Shown here: in pieces, positions 11,536 to 23,566 of the stretch
Layout of the letters: each line of letters starts with the position of its first letter
How positions within the stretch are numbered: the first letter of the stretch is position 1
From: Lytechinus pictus
Taxonomy: Eukaryota > Echinodermata > Echinoidea > Temnopleuroida > Toxopneustidae
Length of the DNA: 64,000 bases
Direction of reading: 5' to 3'
Assembly (NCBI RefSeq): GCF_037042905.1
Contig: NC_087261.1
Span: 14,396,217 to 14,460,216, forward strand
The notes under the pieces: generated by a model
The model's database searches: none
Told to the model about the DNA's origin: nothing
Seen by the model: the letters and a program-made list of their open reading frames with translations, nothing else
Program-made: the position numbers and the translations under genes

Positions 11536-11927
11536 ATTAGACTTTTTATAAGGTACTTCTGATATCTGTAGGGAGATGTCTGTTTAAGAAGGGTAGCATG
11601 GTAGATGGTAACATAAAGAACATTGCATACCCACATGAACATCCCCTTTTTGCATGATGGAACAACTCTATCTTCATGTTTTTCCCATATTCATATTTTT
11701 CATGACATTATTCAGAGAAGATGTTATCATTTCTGGGACAAAGTTTGGTTGGAATATTTAACCTGTTTGTCAATCCAGAGTCTAATTTCTCTGATCCTGC
11801 ATATTTATGCAAATATAGGTCACCATGCACAAACGTCAGAATATATTGACGCATTAGATGAAAATTCAGCCTGCCACCTCCTCAGATGTGGGCTCTGTTT
11901 ATTGCAAAACCTCCATACTGTATTTAA

Positions 11928-12532
11928 AGGGATCGTCGAGGCTGAAAATATTTCTATCCTAATAAATAGAGTAAAATTCACAGAGCAAAATGCTGAAAAT
12001 TTTATCAAAATCGGATAACCATTAACGAAGTTATAGAATTTCAAAGTTTATCAATATTTTGTGAAAACATTTATATGCACATTGTCATGAATATTTATTA
12101 GGTGGGCTGATGATGTCACATCCCCACTTTCCTTTTTCTTATGTTATTACATGAAATCATTTTTTTTTTTCATTTTTTCATACATCTGTAAATGATTTGT
12201 CTCCATTATGATGAAATAAGTTGCGGCAATAAATAACTAATGCACTTAATCAGTTGTCAATCCAATTGTTTTAGTTCTTGGTATAAAAATTTGAATAAAC
12301 CTAATTTCATATAATAAAATACAAAAGAACAAGTGGGGATATGACATCATCAGCCCACCTAATGAATATTCATGAAGACATGCCTAGAACTGTTTCACCG
12401 GAATAATGCAAATCTTTAAAATTCAATAACTTCGTTATTTGTTATCCGATTTTGATCAAATTTCCAGCATTTTGCTCTGTGAATTTTACTCTATTTATTG
12501 AGATATAAATATCTCCAGCCTGGACCATCCCT
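11928..12532. mobile_element. MITE family F copy 1 (TTAA-flanked)
   Basis: A 605-bp element with TTAA at 11924-11927 and 12533-12536. Ends are AGGGATCGTC and GACCATCCCT. Both arms carry the block with AGCAAAATGCTGAAAATTTT and ATCAAAATCGGATAAC, inverted on the right. A second copy lies at 26182-26772. The inner block resembles that of family A, so both are probably piggyBac-like relatives (inference). Confidence 0.8.
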
Positions 12533-12769
12533 TTAACATAATTTTTTTACATTTTTTTACTTCAGAGAAAGAGATGAAGGAGATTAAGTCTCTTGTATTA
12601 CTTTATTTTGTTTTGAGGCATGTAATGCCATTTTTCTTTAGTTAATTGTGACCTGTATGAATACACTGCGTAGGGGCAGCCTAAGCGATAGATTTATACA
12701 GGGAGAGGATATTATTTGGCTGGTCTTGTTTTAGAAGACTTCTTTGACAAAATTTAAATTGTAGACCAG

Positions 12770-13036
12770 TGCCCCTTCTTAGAAAGAGTTGCGATTGATC
12801 CAATCAATCGCAACTATGGACGGCCAGCAACGTCAACATGTATTATGCATGCTTGTTCAAAATATTTTCTAGCTATGATGTACAATTATACATTGTTTTC
12901 TCAAAATTCACTGTGCTTCTCTTTGTTTACAACGGTCATTGAGCAAATTTCCTTTAGAAAAATTCATGACACTGATGGATTTCCATAGAGTTACGATTGA
13001 TTGGATCAATCGCAACTCTTTGTAAGACGGGTCTCA
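12770..13036. repeat. MITE family B copy 4
   Basis: Left TGCCCCTTCTTAGAAAGAG has drifted, but GATTGATCCAATCAATCGCA and ATGGACGGCCAGCAACG are intact. The right end CAACTCTTTGTAAGACGGGT is well kept. Confidence 0.75.
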
Positions 13037-13161
13037 GGGCTTTATCAGTATTCTCATTAAGAGGTAATGTTATATGTTCTGAGCTTCAAAGATATTAGTG
13101 ATTGATTTGCTGAGAGCAAATTTTCACCGAATATTAGGATCATATTTCTCACTGATGATCG

Positions 13162-13450
13162 TGGCCCGTATTCTCAAACCCAGTTTAACTTTACGGGGCC
13201 TAGCTCTCTGTTAAATTATGGGGAGCCAACAATATCAAAATTGCCTTTTTCTTTTCATTATATTTCCTAGTTTTCGTTTGCACTTTTGTCATGTTTTAAT
13301 GACAAAGAGAACTTTTTCAGTAATTGTTCCCAATCAGTTATAAATGATTTGAGTGTCAAATGATCTGACAGATGTAACTTGTACTGTTGAAGATACCTGT
13401 CTCAATTGGCTAGATCCATAGTTATACCACATTTAAACCAGAGTTTAATT
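13162..13450. repeat. Diverged relative of the 1290 repeat
   Basis: It starts GGCCCGTATTCTCAAACCCA and its far part has CTAGATCCATAGTTATACC, with ACATTTAAACCAGAGTTTAA inverse to the start. The outer right terminus is lost. Confidence 0.45.
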
Positions 13451-14847
13451 TTTTTTTTTTTAAATTCTTCATACAGGGTACTTGATATCACATTTAGCGT
13501 GAGCATTGTCACTTCACTTTTGCAAAGTTATTGCAAGTTATTTAAGTCCTATGGAATTCCCTCCACCCCCCCCCCCTTCACTCCATCCCATCCTTGTTAC
13601 AGTTAAAGTACTGTTCTCATAAATTTCAGTGAATCATGGAGTATATATTTTTTTACACACCGTTTTCCTCCGTAAAGGTGCTAAGATGGAATATCTCCCC
13701 CCCCCCCTCCCCTTCCAAAGAGAGTTTAGGATTCTGAAAAAGTGTGGGAGATATGCCCCCCCTCCCCGGATTAATGCTGAAGAATGAATACTTGCACTAT
13801 TCAAATTGTATTATTATTGATATTTGCATTCCAGCTTGTCAAAGCAATAATTGTTACAATGTTGGACCTCTTGATTGCTTTGTGAAATTTGTCGGTTTAG
13901 CTCTATAATTTCAATCTTTCACAATTTCATTCCTAGATACAATTTTTTGTGTTTTTTTTTTGTTATTTGTATATTTTTTAAACATTTTCGTATTATGTTC
14001 CCCTTAGCATATGAAAGGACTCTTCCAAATTGTGAAATAGTTGATGGAAGTTTACCAATTATAAATTTAAAGATATCTTTCTTACTTCAAAATTTTGTAT
14101 GAAATTATTTGTCCGAACCATTGAATTTATTTACCCTCTATTATTTGTGAAGAAAAATCAACAATCTTATATTTTGCTTTCTAAATTCTAGACAAAATTC
14201 ACTTTCGTATCTCTGAAATTTTGCTATTAAGAAGCTACATATATGCATTTAGTGTACTATGTACACTATAGTATACTTTGTGACCATCTAAAAGATGCTG
14301 AATTACCGTCTTGTTCATATTCGTGTAGTCCATTACACTTTCAGTTTCAGCCAAATGACAGGTTTCTAATTTAAGGTAAAGGAATATGTTGGGTGGGATT
14401 AAAATGATGTTACCTGAGAATAGGTCTAGGTTTTTCCTTTGTGAGTTGCGCTAGGTTAACTATTGGACGGTTACAGGATTGGCATCACAAGGGTAGTTTG
14501 ATGTGGCAGGGGGGGACAACTTTTTTTCTTTTAATTGAATCACAGGGATGATATAGAATTAAGGACCTATTACTTTTTTATGCTCCTCTTTCTTTTTTCA
14601 CTACCTGAAGAATCATGGGGGGGGGGTTCTGGATGGTCACCCCCTGCCCCCCCCCCCTCCCCTAACACCACCCCTTGGTGTTATCGTGTATGTCGTACTG
14701 AAGAGTTCAACAAATAAGTAGAGAACCATTATACTCATGTAGTATATGCATGAACTTATATGTATATAAATGAAATATGAAATTAAATAATAACTTGTGC
14801 ATTGCACAAAACATGCTTTGCAAGTTGCAACCCTCTTCAACGCCAAG
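13451..14847. other. Intergenic, low-complexity; no gene seen
   Basis: AT-rich sequence with poly-C tracts near 13561-13575, 13697-13712 and 14648-14660 and a poly-G tract near 14616-14627. Short open frames here are unremarkable. Confidence 0.5.
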
Positions 14848-15045
14848 GGGCTGCATTTCTTAAATTTGTTTCTACTGTTAGTTATGCATGAATTTACTTA
14901 CTAATGACTGGTGACCCTAGTTCTTGTAGGAAAATATATACCCTTGGCATTAAATCATTGGCATTGATTGAACTCCAGAGAAAGAGTCACCAGTCGCTCT
15001 CAAAATCCTTTGTAATTTACGAACAGCTGTATAAAGCACCACCGT
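14848..15045. repeat. Diverged MITE of the TTACGAACAGCT family
   Basis: GGGGCTGCATTTCTTAAATT on the left and CACCAGTCGCTCTCAAAATC then TTTACGAACAGCTGTATAAA on the right match the arms of the nested element at 21633-21749. It is a diverged copy. Confidence 0.45.
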
Positions 15046-15152
15046 AGGCCTATTCATTGAACAGTTCAAGTCGATGTCTATGCCTGAAAATATTTTGCGA
15101 ATGTAGGAATTCCTACTTCATGAGGAGAGGGGGGCATCCCCTGCACTCATGT

Positions 15153-15287
15153 GGAGTGTTTCATGAAACGACAAGTTGGTCATTTCCACTGGCTGTTGTT
15201 ATAAGCTACTGCAAATCCTTGCAGCTGATTGGCTGAGAGCGAATTAGTGTGTGAAAATGACTGACAAAGCTTTCATGAAATGCTCCC
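15153..15287. repeat. Small MITE with GGAGTGTTTCATGAAAC ends, copy 3
   Basis: Left GGAGTGTTTCATGAAAC and right TTTCATGAAATGCTCC are near-perfect inverses in a 135-bp element. Relatives lie at 11142 and weakly at 3285. Confidence 0.7.
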
Positions 15288-15447
15288 ATGCTTGGTAGTG
15301 GAATCTCGTGATGATGAACTCTTTTTTTCAATGAACCCCCCTTTCTGTCAGCAACATGCATTTGACACTTATTTGTTTCATTGTTTTCATAATAAGGATT
15401 AGATATGTTCATTGCGAAGGGGTTTATTATTATGAGGTTCTCTATCA

Positions 15448-15920
15448 CAGAGCTGCCAAGTAGTACGATTTTTCTGTATTTAGTACGTTTTTGCAACCAA
15501 AATATGGCAGTACGTTTTTTCTTTAAAAATACGTTTTTTTTACAAAATCGAAATTTATTGAGAAAAATCATCTCTATATGTCTCTATTTCATAAAACGTA
15601 CACAAATATGGTTATTAGATCAATGTAATTTCAGGTAACTTGTTTTTTTTTTCAATCATTTTGTAAAAACCAGGGTGAGATATACACAAGTTTCAATGTT
15701 TTTTTTTTTTCATCTGCAAGAGCAGTACACATTTTAGCTTGCATGCAGCTTGAGCGCTGTGATGGGTGAGTGCGCCAAGCATTTTATTATGAAATACACT
15801 TTTTTTGGGGGAAAATACAAAATATTTATCTCACACGGTAAAAATACTGATTTTTTTGTCAAAATACTGATTTTGGGGGATAAGAATACTGAAAATGCAA
15901 AATACAACTTGGCAGCTCTG
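15448..15920. mobile_element. MITE with CAGAGCTGCCAAGT ends and 6-bp flanking duplication
   Basis: Left CAGAGCTGCCAAGTAGTAC and right ACAACTTGGCAGCTCTG are inverses. The six bases CTATCA occur immediately before (15442-15447) and after (15921-15926). The arms are T-rich on the left and repeat the motif 'aaaatactga' on the right. Length 473 bp. Confidence 0.75.
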
Positions 15921-15926
15921 CTATCA

Positions 15927-16990
15927 TCTCTCTCTCTGTCTGAGAGTATACATGAATATCTCCTGTTCAAGGGAAATGCATCATGAATAGAATAAAACAT
16001 TTATTTGTCGAAATCCCTGTGATTCTACGAGTCGTTTATGAATCTACATTATAATTACAACATATTATATTATAATGGGACATGGATTTAGTGATGTAAT
16101 CTATAAAATGTACACTAATTTGTTATTATTCAAAATCATATCTTCGATAGATGAGAATTTGATAATTAATGGTTTATGTATCCAGCTGCTAGAAATAATG
16201 ATGTAGAGCGATGTTTCGCCAATTATTATTTGGCTTCTTCGGGCGACTCATATTGCAGCAGAATGAGCACTCATTAATTACTCCTTACTCTCTCTATCTC
16301 ATTGAGCAATTTATCAACTCTGACTTGATGAGGGATAAAATTTCTGTCGGGGCAGTACAATACGTCCAACGCCCTTTATGTGAGACCGTCCTGTAAAGAT
16401 GATATCTTGTTTTCTAATTCATATGAAAGTTTTTGATGCTCTCAAATTATCATGGCTGGAGTAGTTTTTAAAGTGAATTAAAAATGGAGAATTATGGTGG
16501 TCGAACGTACAAAAGGTTGACGATTTTATTAAATTGCCCATCAGTTTATAGTTGAATTCAACATCAGTCAATCGTTCTTTTGAAGTCGCACAGTTTTGTA
16601 GGGAACATCTTCCAGTGCTAGAATTTGTTAAATATGCACTTTACTTTTCTATTATAAGATAAAAGTTAACTTTTGTTGACTGATCATACATTTCACTTCC
16701 ATTCCATTCAAGAAATATTATTTCTTCTCCCTTACTATCCCAGCTAATGTCATAGGTCAGTAGGCGGAAACCAGACTGTCCCTTTGGGGGTCAAAGGTCG
16801 CGGAAACGAAGAGTATTGGTGTCCCTGTAGCGGTAAGGAGCGAATGAGAATGAGAATTGGGTGAAAAGTGCTCAAAGTTTACTGTAATGATTTCATAAGT
16901 ATTCAATTCATTTGCATCTTTGATAATGCAACAGGCAGGTAGACCTGTGAATCTGACCCCAGATTGACCTAATCTGTCACCAATGACTTA
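15927..16990. other. Intergenic, no gene recognised
   Basis: AT-rich. No open frame with protein-like features, RNA gene or complete repeat could be identified. Confidence 0.45.
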
Positions 16991-17392
16991 AGCCCGGCGC
17001 ACACTACGCGGTTCGTTGTGATCCAATTTTCCAAGAAATTATAATTGCATTTTATATAAACATTCCAACCAATAAAATCTTCGCGATCAGAGATAAGAAT
17101 AGTGGTAGGACTACCGAAATCAACATTCAGTCCAGTTCGAGCCTCCCTGTAGGAATAAAAGCAAATTGAATTCCAAATCGCAATGAAGTCATCATCTGTT
17201 GTGACTTGAATCGGATTTTGACTTTACTCCGACAACAGGGCTTGCCGCAAAGCAAAATTATGATTTTTTTTCCTAACAGTATCCCAAACTTCAAATAAAG
17301 TAATTTTTCTTCTTGGAACTTTCACATTTAATGCAAAATGTGATTTATTAGAAAATTGTGTCGTATTTGATCGCATAATGTGCGCTGGGGTT
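16991..17392. repeat. MITE with CGGCGCACACTACGCGG ends
   Basis: Left AGCCCGGCGCACACTACGCG and right CGCATAATGTGCGCTGGGGTT are imperfect inverses about 400 bp apart. No coding sequence. Confidence 0.6.
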
Positions 17393-17589
17393 AACCATTG
17401 GTTAGTTTGGAGTCAATGATGGTGTGACTTAAATCCTTAACATCAAGTTTGGCGAGGGCTCATGATGGGTAGAAGATGACGAAATTGAATCTCCTATTAG
17501 AATGAGATAGATAAAATGGGAAATTATCAAATGCTACATATTACTATCCTCAAACTTTGCAACCACAATAAAGTTTTCATTCTAGATGC

Positions 17590-18020
17590 TTAATATTTCA
17601 TCAAAATTTATGTAAAATATTAAAGAGAGATGTGACATTTCAGAGGCAGAATCAAGGATTCCTTGGTGGGAGGGGCATACTTTTTCTGTCAAAATTTCTT
17701 TTGACAAGCAAAAAAAAAGAAATCAAAATTGAATGTAAAATAAGTGACAACATTTCATTGGCAGAATTGCAGATTTTGAAGGTGGGGGGGCGGGAGCACA
17801 TGTATTTCTGTCAAAAATTATTTTGCCAACCCCCCCCCCAAAAAAAAAAAAAATTAAGGGTCTTTTGGTCCCGCCCCCTGAGATTGGCCACTGCATTTCA
17901 AAGTTTTGCTTATTTTCACATAACAGTTATATGCACAGCACAAGTGAAAATGCCAAAAAAAATCACATCCAAGCAGGTGACCTCTCACACTCCATATTTC
18001 TTTTGTTATCATGTATGAAT
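17590..18020. repeat. Decayed family A MITE half, interrupted by a G/C-tract repeat
   Basis: TCATCAAAATTTATGTAAAA before 17640 and TTTGCTTATTTTCACATAAC after 17905 are family A arm sequences. Between them (about 17641-17893) is an inserted segment with GGTGGGAGGGGCATAC, poly-C/poly-A and CCGCCCCCTGAG. Confidence 0.45.
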
Positions 18021-18025
18021 TTTAA

Positions 18026-18591
18026 AGGTCAAGTCCACCTTAGAAATAAGTTGATTTGAATCAATAGAGAAAAATCAGACAAGCATAATGCTGAAAATTT
18101 CATCAAACTTGGATGTAAAATAAGAAAGTTATGAAGTTTTGCTTATTTTTCACAAAATAGTTATATGCACATTTAGTCACATGCAAATGAGAGAATTGAT
18201 GATGTCCCTCACATACTTTCTTTTGTTATTTATTGTTTGAATTACACAATATGTCAATTTTTACAGATTTGAAAATAAGGACCAACTTGACTGAACCATA
18301 AAATGTTAAACAATGGTAATTCCACATGTTCAGGAAGAAATAAAACTTTGTTTCACAGGACAATGAGGAGAAAATTAGAATATTTCATATTTCATCTAAT
18401 AAAATACAAAAGGAATAGTGAGTGAGTGATGTCACTTCTTCCCTCATTTGCATACCAACCAGGATGTGCATGTAACTGTTGTGAAATTAAGCGAAAATTG
18501 ATAATGTCATAACTTTCTTATTTTAAATCCAATTTTGATGAAATTTTCTATTTTTATTCAAATCAACATTTTGTTGGGGTGGACTTGTCCT
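18026..18591. mobile_element. MITE family A copy 2
   Basis: The left side is TTAA (18022-18025) then AGGTCAAGTCCACC. The right side is GGGGTGGACTTGTCCT followed by a T-run in place of the second TTAA. Both arms carry the AAGAAAGTTATGA-type block. The 18600-18830 sequence behind it (CAAAAGAAATAGTGAGATGG, CCCTCATTTGCATACCAGCT) is a further decayed family A fragment. Confidence 0.75.
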
Positions 18592-18839
18592 TTTTTTTTG
18601 GGGGGGGGTGGTAGATTTGACAATAATGACCTTGATTGAGTCAGATGATCTCACAACAATGAATCTCCTCATGTTCACAAAGAAATCAGACCAAGTTTAG
18701 CGTGATATGTCAAAATGCAAAAGAAATAGTGAGATGGTAACATAAGTTCCCTCATTTGCATACCAGCTGGGTATTGATGTTTCTGTTTTGTGAAATCAAG
18801 TGAAACTTTGAGATATCACAACTCTAAAATGTAATTGCA

Positions 18840-19937
18840 TTTGAATTTTGCATCTTTCGGTTAAGATAAACAAGAATGCGTTTGTGGTCAATCGTATCCA
18901 AGGAAAATTTCCAGCCACTTTTTCAACAATATCCTTTTAACACTTGCACCTTTGCTTTTCACATTTTATAACCATTTCTAATTAACCCGTTTTTAGAAGC
19001 AATGCATATTTCCAATTGGCGCAATTATCCTATAGTGTTTCAAGATGCCTGCATAAGCAATGAAAAATCACAAAGTTAGTCTCTTATTTATATTTCAAAT
19101 ATACTATTCAATGTCTACAATCTTCAAATTGCATAATCTTTTTTTTCACCTGATTCCTTAGACAATGCACTATCATGGTATAAAAAAAATCAATTTAAAT
19201 AACACACTTTTCATTGCCACAAAACAAAAGGTACACTTTATACATGTTCATCTAAAATAATGTTTCTGTTTGCTGTAACCCTTCGGACCGTTCTCAAAAA
19301 GGAGGATGATTATGATACATGGCATTTGCAAAACGCTGTTTATCCATTTGCCCATTTAAAGGCGCCCTGCCCTATATATTAACTCCATCTATTGTTTCCA
19401 GTCATGAATGTATCTTGCGTGTATTTAAACTCTTTGCATGCTGAATTAATTTTGATGGGATAATAATGAAAATTGATAAATCCATGTTATTTTCTTAATT
19501 CAAGATTTCCATATTGCACCTTTACTACTTCTTATTATTATTGAATAGATGTTATCCAAGAACTATTGCCTTTTATTAGCTTATCTTATTTGAAGGTAGG
19601 GGAGAAAAATAATCATTACGATTGTTGAATTTAATTGTACGAATGTGCAAGATTGCAACATCAGCGCGCAAAGGGTTAATGCAATTCATCTGCTTACATT
19701 TTTTGTTGCCCTCATCTTTCCTAATTCACCAGTTTTACATTATTTTAATGCAAGGGGCACTGAACTAGAAAAAAACAGTGATTCTCCTCCATAGGCCTAT
19801 TGAAGATAATCTTGATATATATCTCCTTTCATCAAACAATCATAAATATAATGTGAATTCAGTGTTAGAAATATGATGATCATGTGATCTTTATTAAAAA
19901 CAGGAATACATAGAAGCATAATATACTAAAAACACAT
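18840..19937. other. Intergenic, no gene recognised
   Basis: AT-rich sequence with no protein, RNA or complete repeat that I can support. Confidence 0.45.
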
Positions 19938-20373
19938 TGGCCCAAATTAAGTTCACAAAGGTGGTTTTGAAAACCCATGGTTGAATCCATGGTTTATGCA
20001 GATTTCCTGTATAAATAACGCTTAATTTAACATGTATCGGGCGCGTGTATAAAACATGCCCAATGCTGATGCACGGTTTTGTCACAGTGCGCCAAATTGA
20101 CGCCTGTTACCATGGTAAGATACGCTATTTTATTCATGAGTCCCGTACTGTTTGAAGAGTGGACTCATTATTCAAAACAGTGGACTCATGAATAAAATAG
20201 CGTGGATAACCACGGCAATAGGCCTCGATTTGGCGCACTGTAACAAAAGCGCGCGTCAGCATTGGACGTTTTTCAATATACGCAGTAAATAAGCGTAATT
20301 TATACAGAAAATCTGCATATAAACCATGGACTCAACCGTGGGTTTTCAAAACCAACTTTGTGAATTCGGGCCA
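19938..20373. repeat. 436-bp near-palindromic MITE
   Basis: Almost the whole element is an imperfect palindrome. The left arm starts TGGCCCAAATTAAGTTCACA and continues with GGTTTTGAAAACCCATGG. The right arm ends with CCGTGGGTTTTCAAAACCAA and then GGGCCA. The centre pairs GCTATTTTATTCATGAGTCC with GACTCATGAATAAAATAGC. Such a transcript would form a very long hairpin. Confidence 0.85.
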
Positions 20374-21470
20374 TTATTTCTCAAATACTATAGTGTGAAT
20401 GTTGTAAAGATTGGAATGAAATTATTTGTCATTGTATTATCAGACTACCTATGAGAAATATATTGCATCCATCCATATTTATTGAAAAAATTAATGGAGC
20501 AACAACCCGCCATTTTGAAGGCACCAGAACCGCTTAAAAGTACTCCAAAAGGTCAAGGGTGCACAAAGTTCCACACTTTTTTCTCTTGCATGTGTGTGTT
20601 AGTCTGGCCCCATGTATTGTTAATTGTGTTATGGAGTACTTTTTTTTTATAGCTTCAAGATCGTGTGTACGACAGCATACAATGAGCTCTATCCATTTTT
20701 TTTTTAAATATCAGTGATAATGATGCAGGGTTCACAATCTGAGGTAGTTAAAGCCTTGAGATGGCGCTATTCAATGTGGCTATCATGGCTTCTTCATATG
20801 CTGCCAAAATATCCAAACTGATGGTCTCTTGCCTATTGCCATATGGATTATTCAATGTTTTCAAGTATTTTTTACAACTAATAACTTAATTGCACCCCTC
20901 TCAATTCAATTGAATAATCCGTAATACATTTGATATGAATTTAATCAACATCTCTGACAAGATATGTTCAGTTATGTCATAATTTATGTTAGTTTATTAC
21001 AAAAGGTGCTTGTCCAATTATGTGCACAAATTTGTTTTGATAATGCTAGTAATAACTATGGTCAGGTTTTTTTTTTAAGAAATTATTATTTGATAAGAAT
21101 ACATTTGATGCCTTGATGAGAATGGAAAGCTATATATACCTTCATGATTCAGTTGATCTTAATTTTGATTTAGGAGGTTTATATCAAAATTACAGGCAGA
21201 TGGCTATAAAGATGTGAATGCTTAAAGGAAAACGTGAAATTTTTCATTTGTTCCTTTAAATAAAAACTTTTTTTTTCTTTTAAAGAAAATCAACTGTAAA
21301 CCTAATTGGAATAGTGTATTCTTGAATAATATGAGGAAATGATAAAATCATTTAGACAAAAGTGGATATCTGCATTATTTGTGTGTGTGTGTGATGTGGG
21401 TTATTTGTTGTTTCATGAATGTGGTTATGCCTATGTCTATAATTATATAGGAATAATGTTTTACTTAATA
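20374..21470. other. Intergenic, no gene recognised
   Basis: AT-rich sequence with a few homopolymer tracts and a short (GT)n run at about 21380. Nothing coding is supported. Confidence 0.45.
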
Positions 21471-21813
21471 GAGTACCGAAGTGTGACGTCACGATAACAT
21501 GATGTCATGACAACGAACCGACTGGTTCTAAGCCGAGTCGCAGCTGCACGATCGTCTATACACATTTGTATTTGCAAAAATGGTGATGAGTTTTGTCACT
21601 GGTTGTTCCCATCATTCTGAGAGTCATAACAGGGCGCCGTTTCTTAAAGCTGTTCGTTAGTTAAATTGGCGATGGTTTAGCGCGTAAGAAAGGATCACCA
21701 GTCATTCTTAAAGTCGCTCCTAACTTACGAACAGCTTTATGAATCGGCCTCGGGTTCATTATTTTGTTTAGAATCAGGCCGCCATGACAACTGACGTCAT
21801 CGCTTCGGTACTC
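21471..21813. mobile_element. MITE with GAGTACCGAAG ends carrying a nested smaller MITE
   Basis: Left GAGTACCGAAGTGTGACGTCA and right TGACGTCATCGCTTCGGTAC then TC are inverses. Inside, about 21633-21749 is a second inverted-repeat unit. It has GTTTCTTAAAGCTGTTCGTT on one side and TTACGAACAGCTTTATGAAT on the other, indicating insertion of one element into another. Confidence 0.75.
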
Positions 21814-22086
21814 TCTACACATGCAGGGGAGAGGGGTACGACTGTCCCTATAATTTCCACCAGTAGAGTAGTGTTTAAAAAGAAATTATTAATTAAAAAA
21901 AGGAGAAAGGGAAGAAAGTATATAAAAGCGTGTATAGAAGAACGAGGTCTGGGACATGTAATTAATTCAGTTGAGGAAAAAAATATGACATCTTCACATT
22001 GTCTTATCCACACCCCCATCCCCCCCCCAAAAAAAAAAAAATCCTATCATCGTCCCTAGACACATCTCCATCATTAACATTAGTGG

Positions 22087-22665
22087 GGTTCACACGAGGG
22101 CCTAGCTATAACTTCGAAGTATACCTTAAAAAAATTAACAACGACAGCAATAACTTTAAGATTATGTCCGTGTAAACAGCTTCATAGTTTGAAACTACAA
22201 CATTAAGTTTTGAAACCACGAGATAATCTCAAGATTTGTGTGTGTGCTTTAATATCTCGTGGTTAGTTAAGCAAGGACCGCCCACCGAGTTACCTAACTA
22301 CGCAAGGACCGCCCATCTATATAGTTGCCTAAGAAATAGTGAGTGATGGACACCATCGACTGACTCACCTAGTTTAAGTTGTGCTATCACTGTTTTGTGA
22401 AAATAAGCGAAACTTTAAAATGTCATAACTTTCTTAATTTACATCCGATTTTGATGAAATTTTCAGCACTATGCTAGTTTGATTTTTCTCTATTTATTCA
22501 AGTCAGCATTTTCCTGGGGTGGACTTGACTTTTAAAAGGTTCTGGTATTTTGTGCCCGCGTACTTCGTTACTTTGAAGTCAGAATTTTGTGAGAACCCAT
22601 TCGAAGTGAAAATGACGCCGAAGTTGAGATAACTTCGAAGTTAAGATGTCTAGTGTGAACATGGC
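22087..22665. repeat. MITE with GTTCACAC ends containing a half copy of family A
   Basis: The left part GGTTCACACGAGGGCCTAGC and TAACTTCGAAGT are inverse to right-hand ACTTCGAAGTTAAGATGTCT followed by AGTGTGAACA. Inside, about 22385-22537 is the right half of a family A element, ending GGGGTGGACTTGACTTTTAA. Confidence 0.65.
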
Positions 22666-23566
22666 TACTATACAAGCTCGATTGTTCATTCAGTTTGAAT
22701 ACTTGAGGTTTCTTTTTTTATCATTATGGTCACAAAAGAAAATTGCTATTAAAAGTTACATTATTGTCGTTTAGTGTCACATATTCATGACTTCGTTTCC
22801 TTTTTAGAAACATCAAGATCAATACCATAAGATAAAGTTTTTTCGTACCCTATACCTCATAAAGAGCAGTTTCACATTTTACAAAGAAACAAAAATAAAT
22901 GGACAATTTAACATAAAGCACAATTGACTGATATTCGAAACAAAAGTAATTATTCACATCTTGTAGATGCTTCGATCATGTTGACAGGAAACCTTTTATA
23001 AAACGTTTCGTGTGTTCAATTCATTTTCTCTTTGTCATGTTGGCCTTGGAAATTCAGATTCTCTTTCAACTACTAATTGAAATTGAAGATATACAAACCT
23101 CTTGATATTAATGATGATATTCTTTGGCACTTTAGTTTGAACCCTGAAAAGTGCAGGAAGGCGTAGGAGTGAATATTTTCTTTTAGTTTTTTTAAGGGAT
23201 GTGATATAAGTGAAGAATTCGTTCGAGACACTTGAAGGTTGGTTGGTATGATGATTGTCAAACGGTTTTGAAAGGTCCGACTAATTACCATGGTAACAAC
23301 ATTGACGTCAACCCCTCCCCCCCCCCCCCCCCACGCACAATCCAGCGATGGGTCCAGGAGGCAGCACAAAAGGGACCCAGTTTTTCTTCGAGAATGCCCT
23401 CCCCCTTTGATGCTATTATATTGACTGGTGTAACCGTAATTGTTACATAATCAAAATTTCAACCCTTATTCAGCGGTCTTTAAAATGCATCCTGAACCAC
23501 TTTCGTCCCCCTTTTTGCACAAAACGCTACAAAATATAGGCCTACCCCTAGTCTTTCGCAACCCAA
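22666..23566. other. Intergenic, no gene recognised
   Basis: AT-rich with a poly-C run at 23315-23333. No coding or RNA feature is supported. Confidence 0.45.

Noticed and set aside
11961-12299. AATAAA motifs as the RAE1 polyadenylation signal
   Set aside because: Both lie inside the family F MITE, over 1.1 kb past the stop codon, with no supporting downstream element visible.
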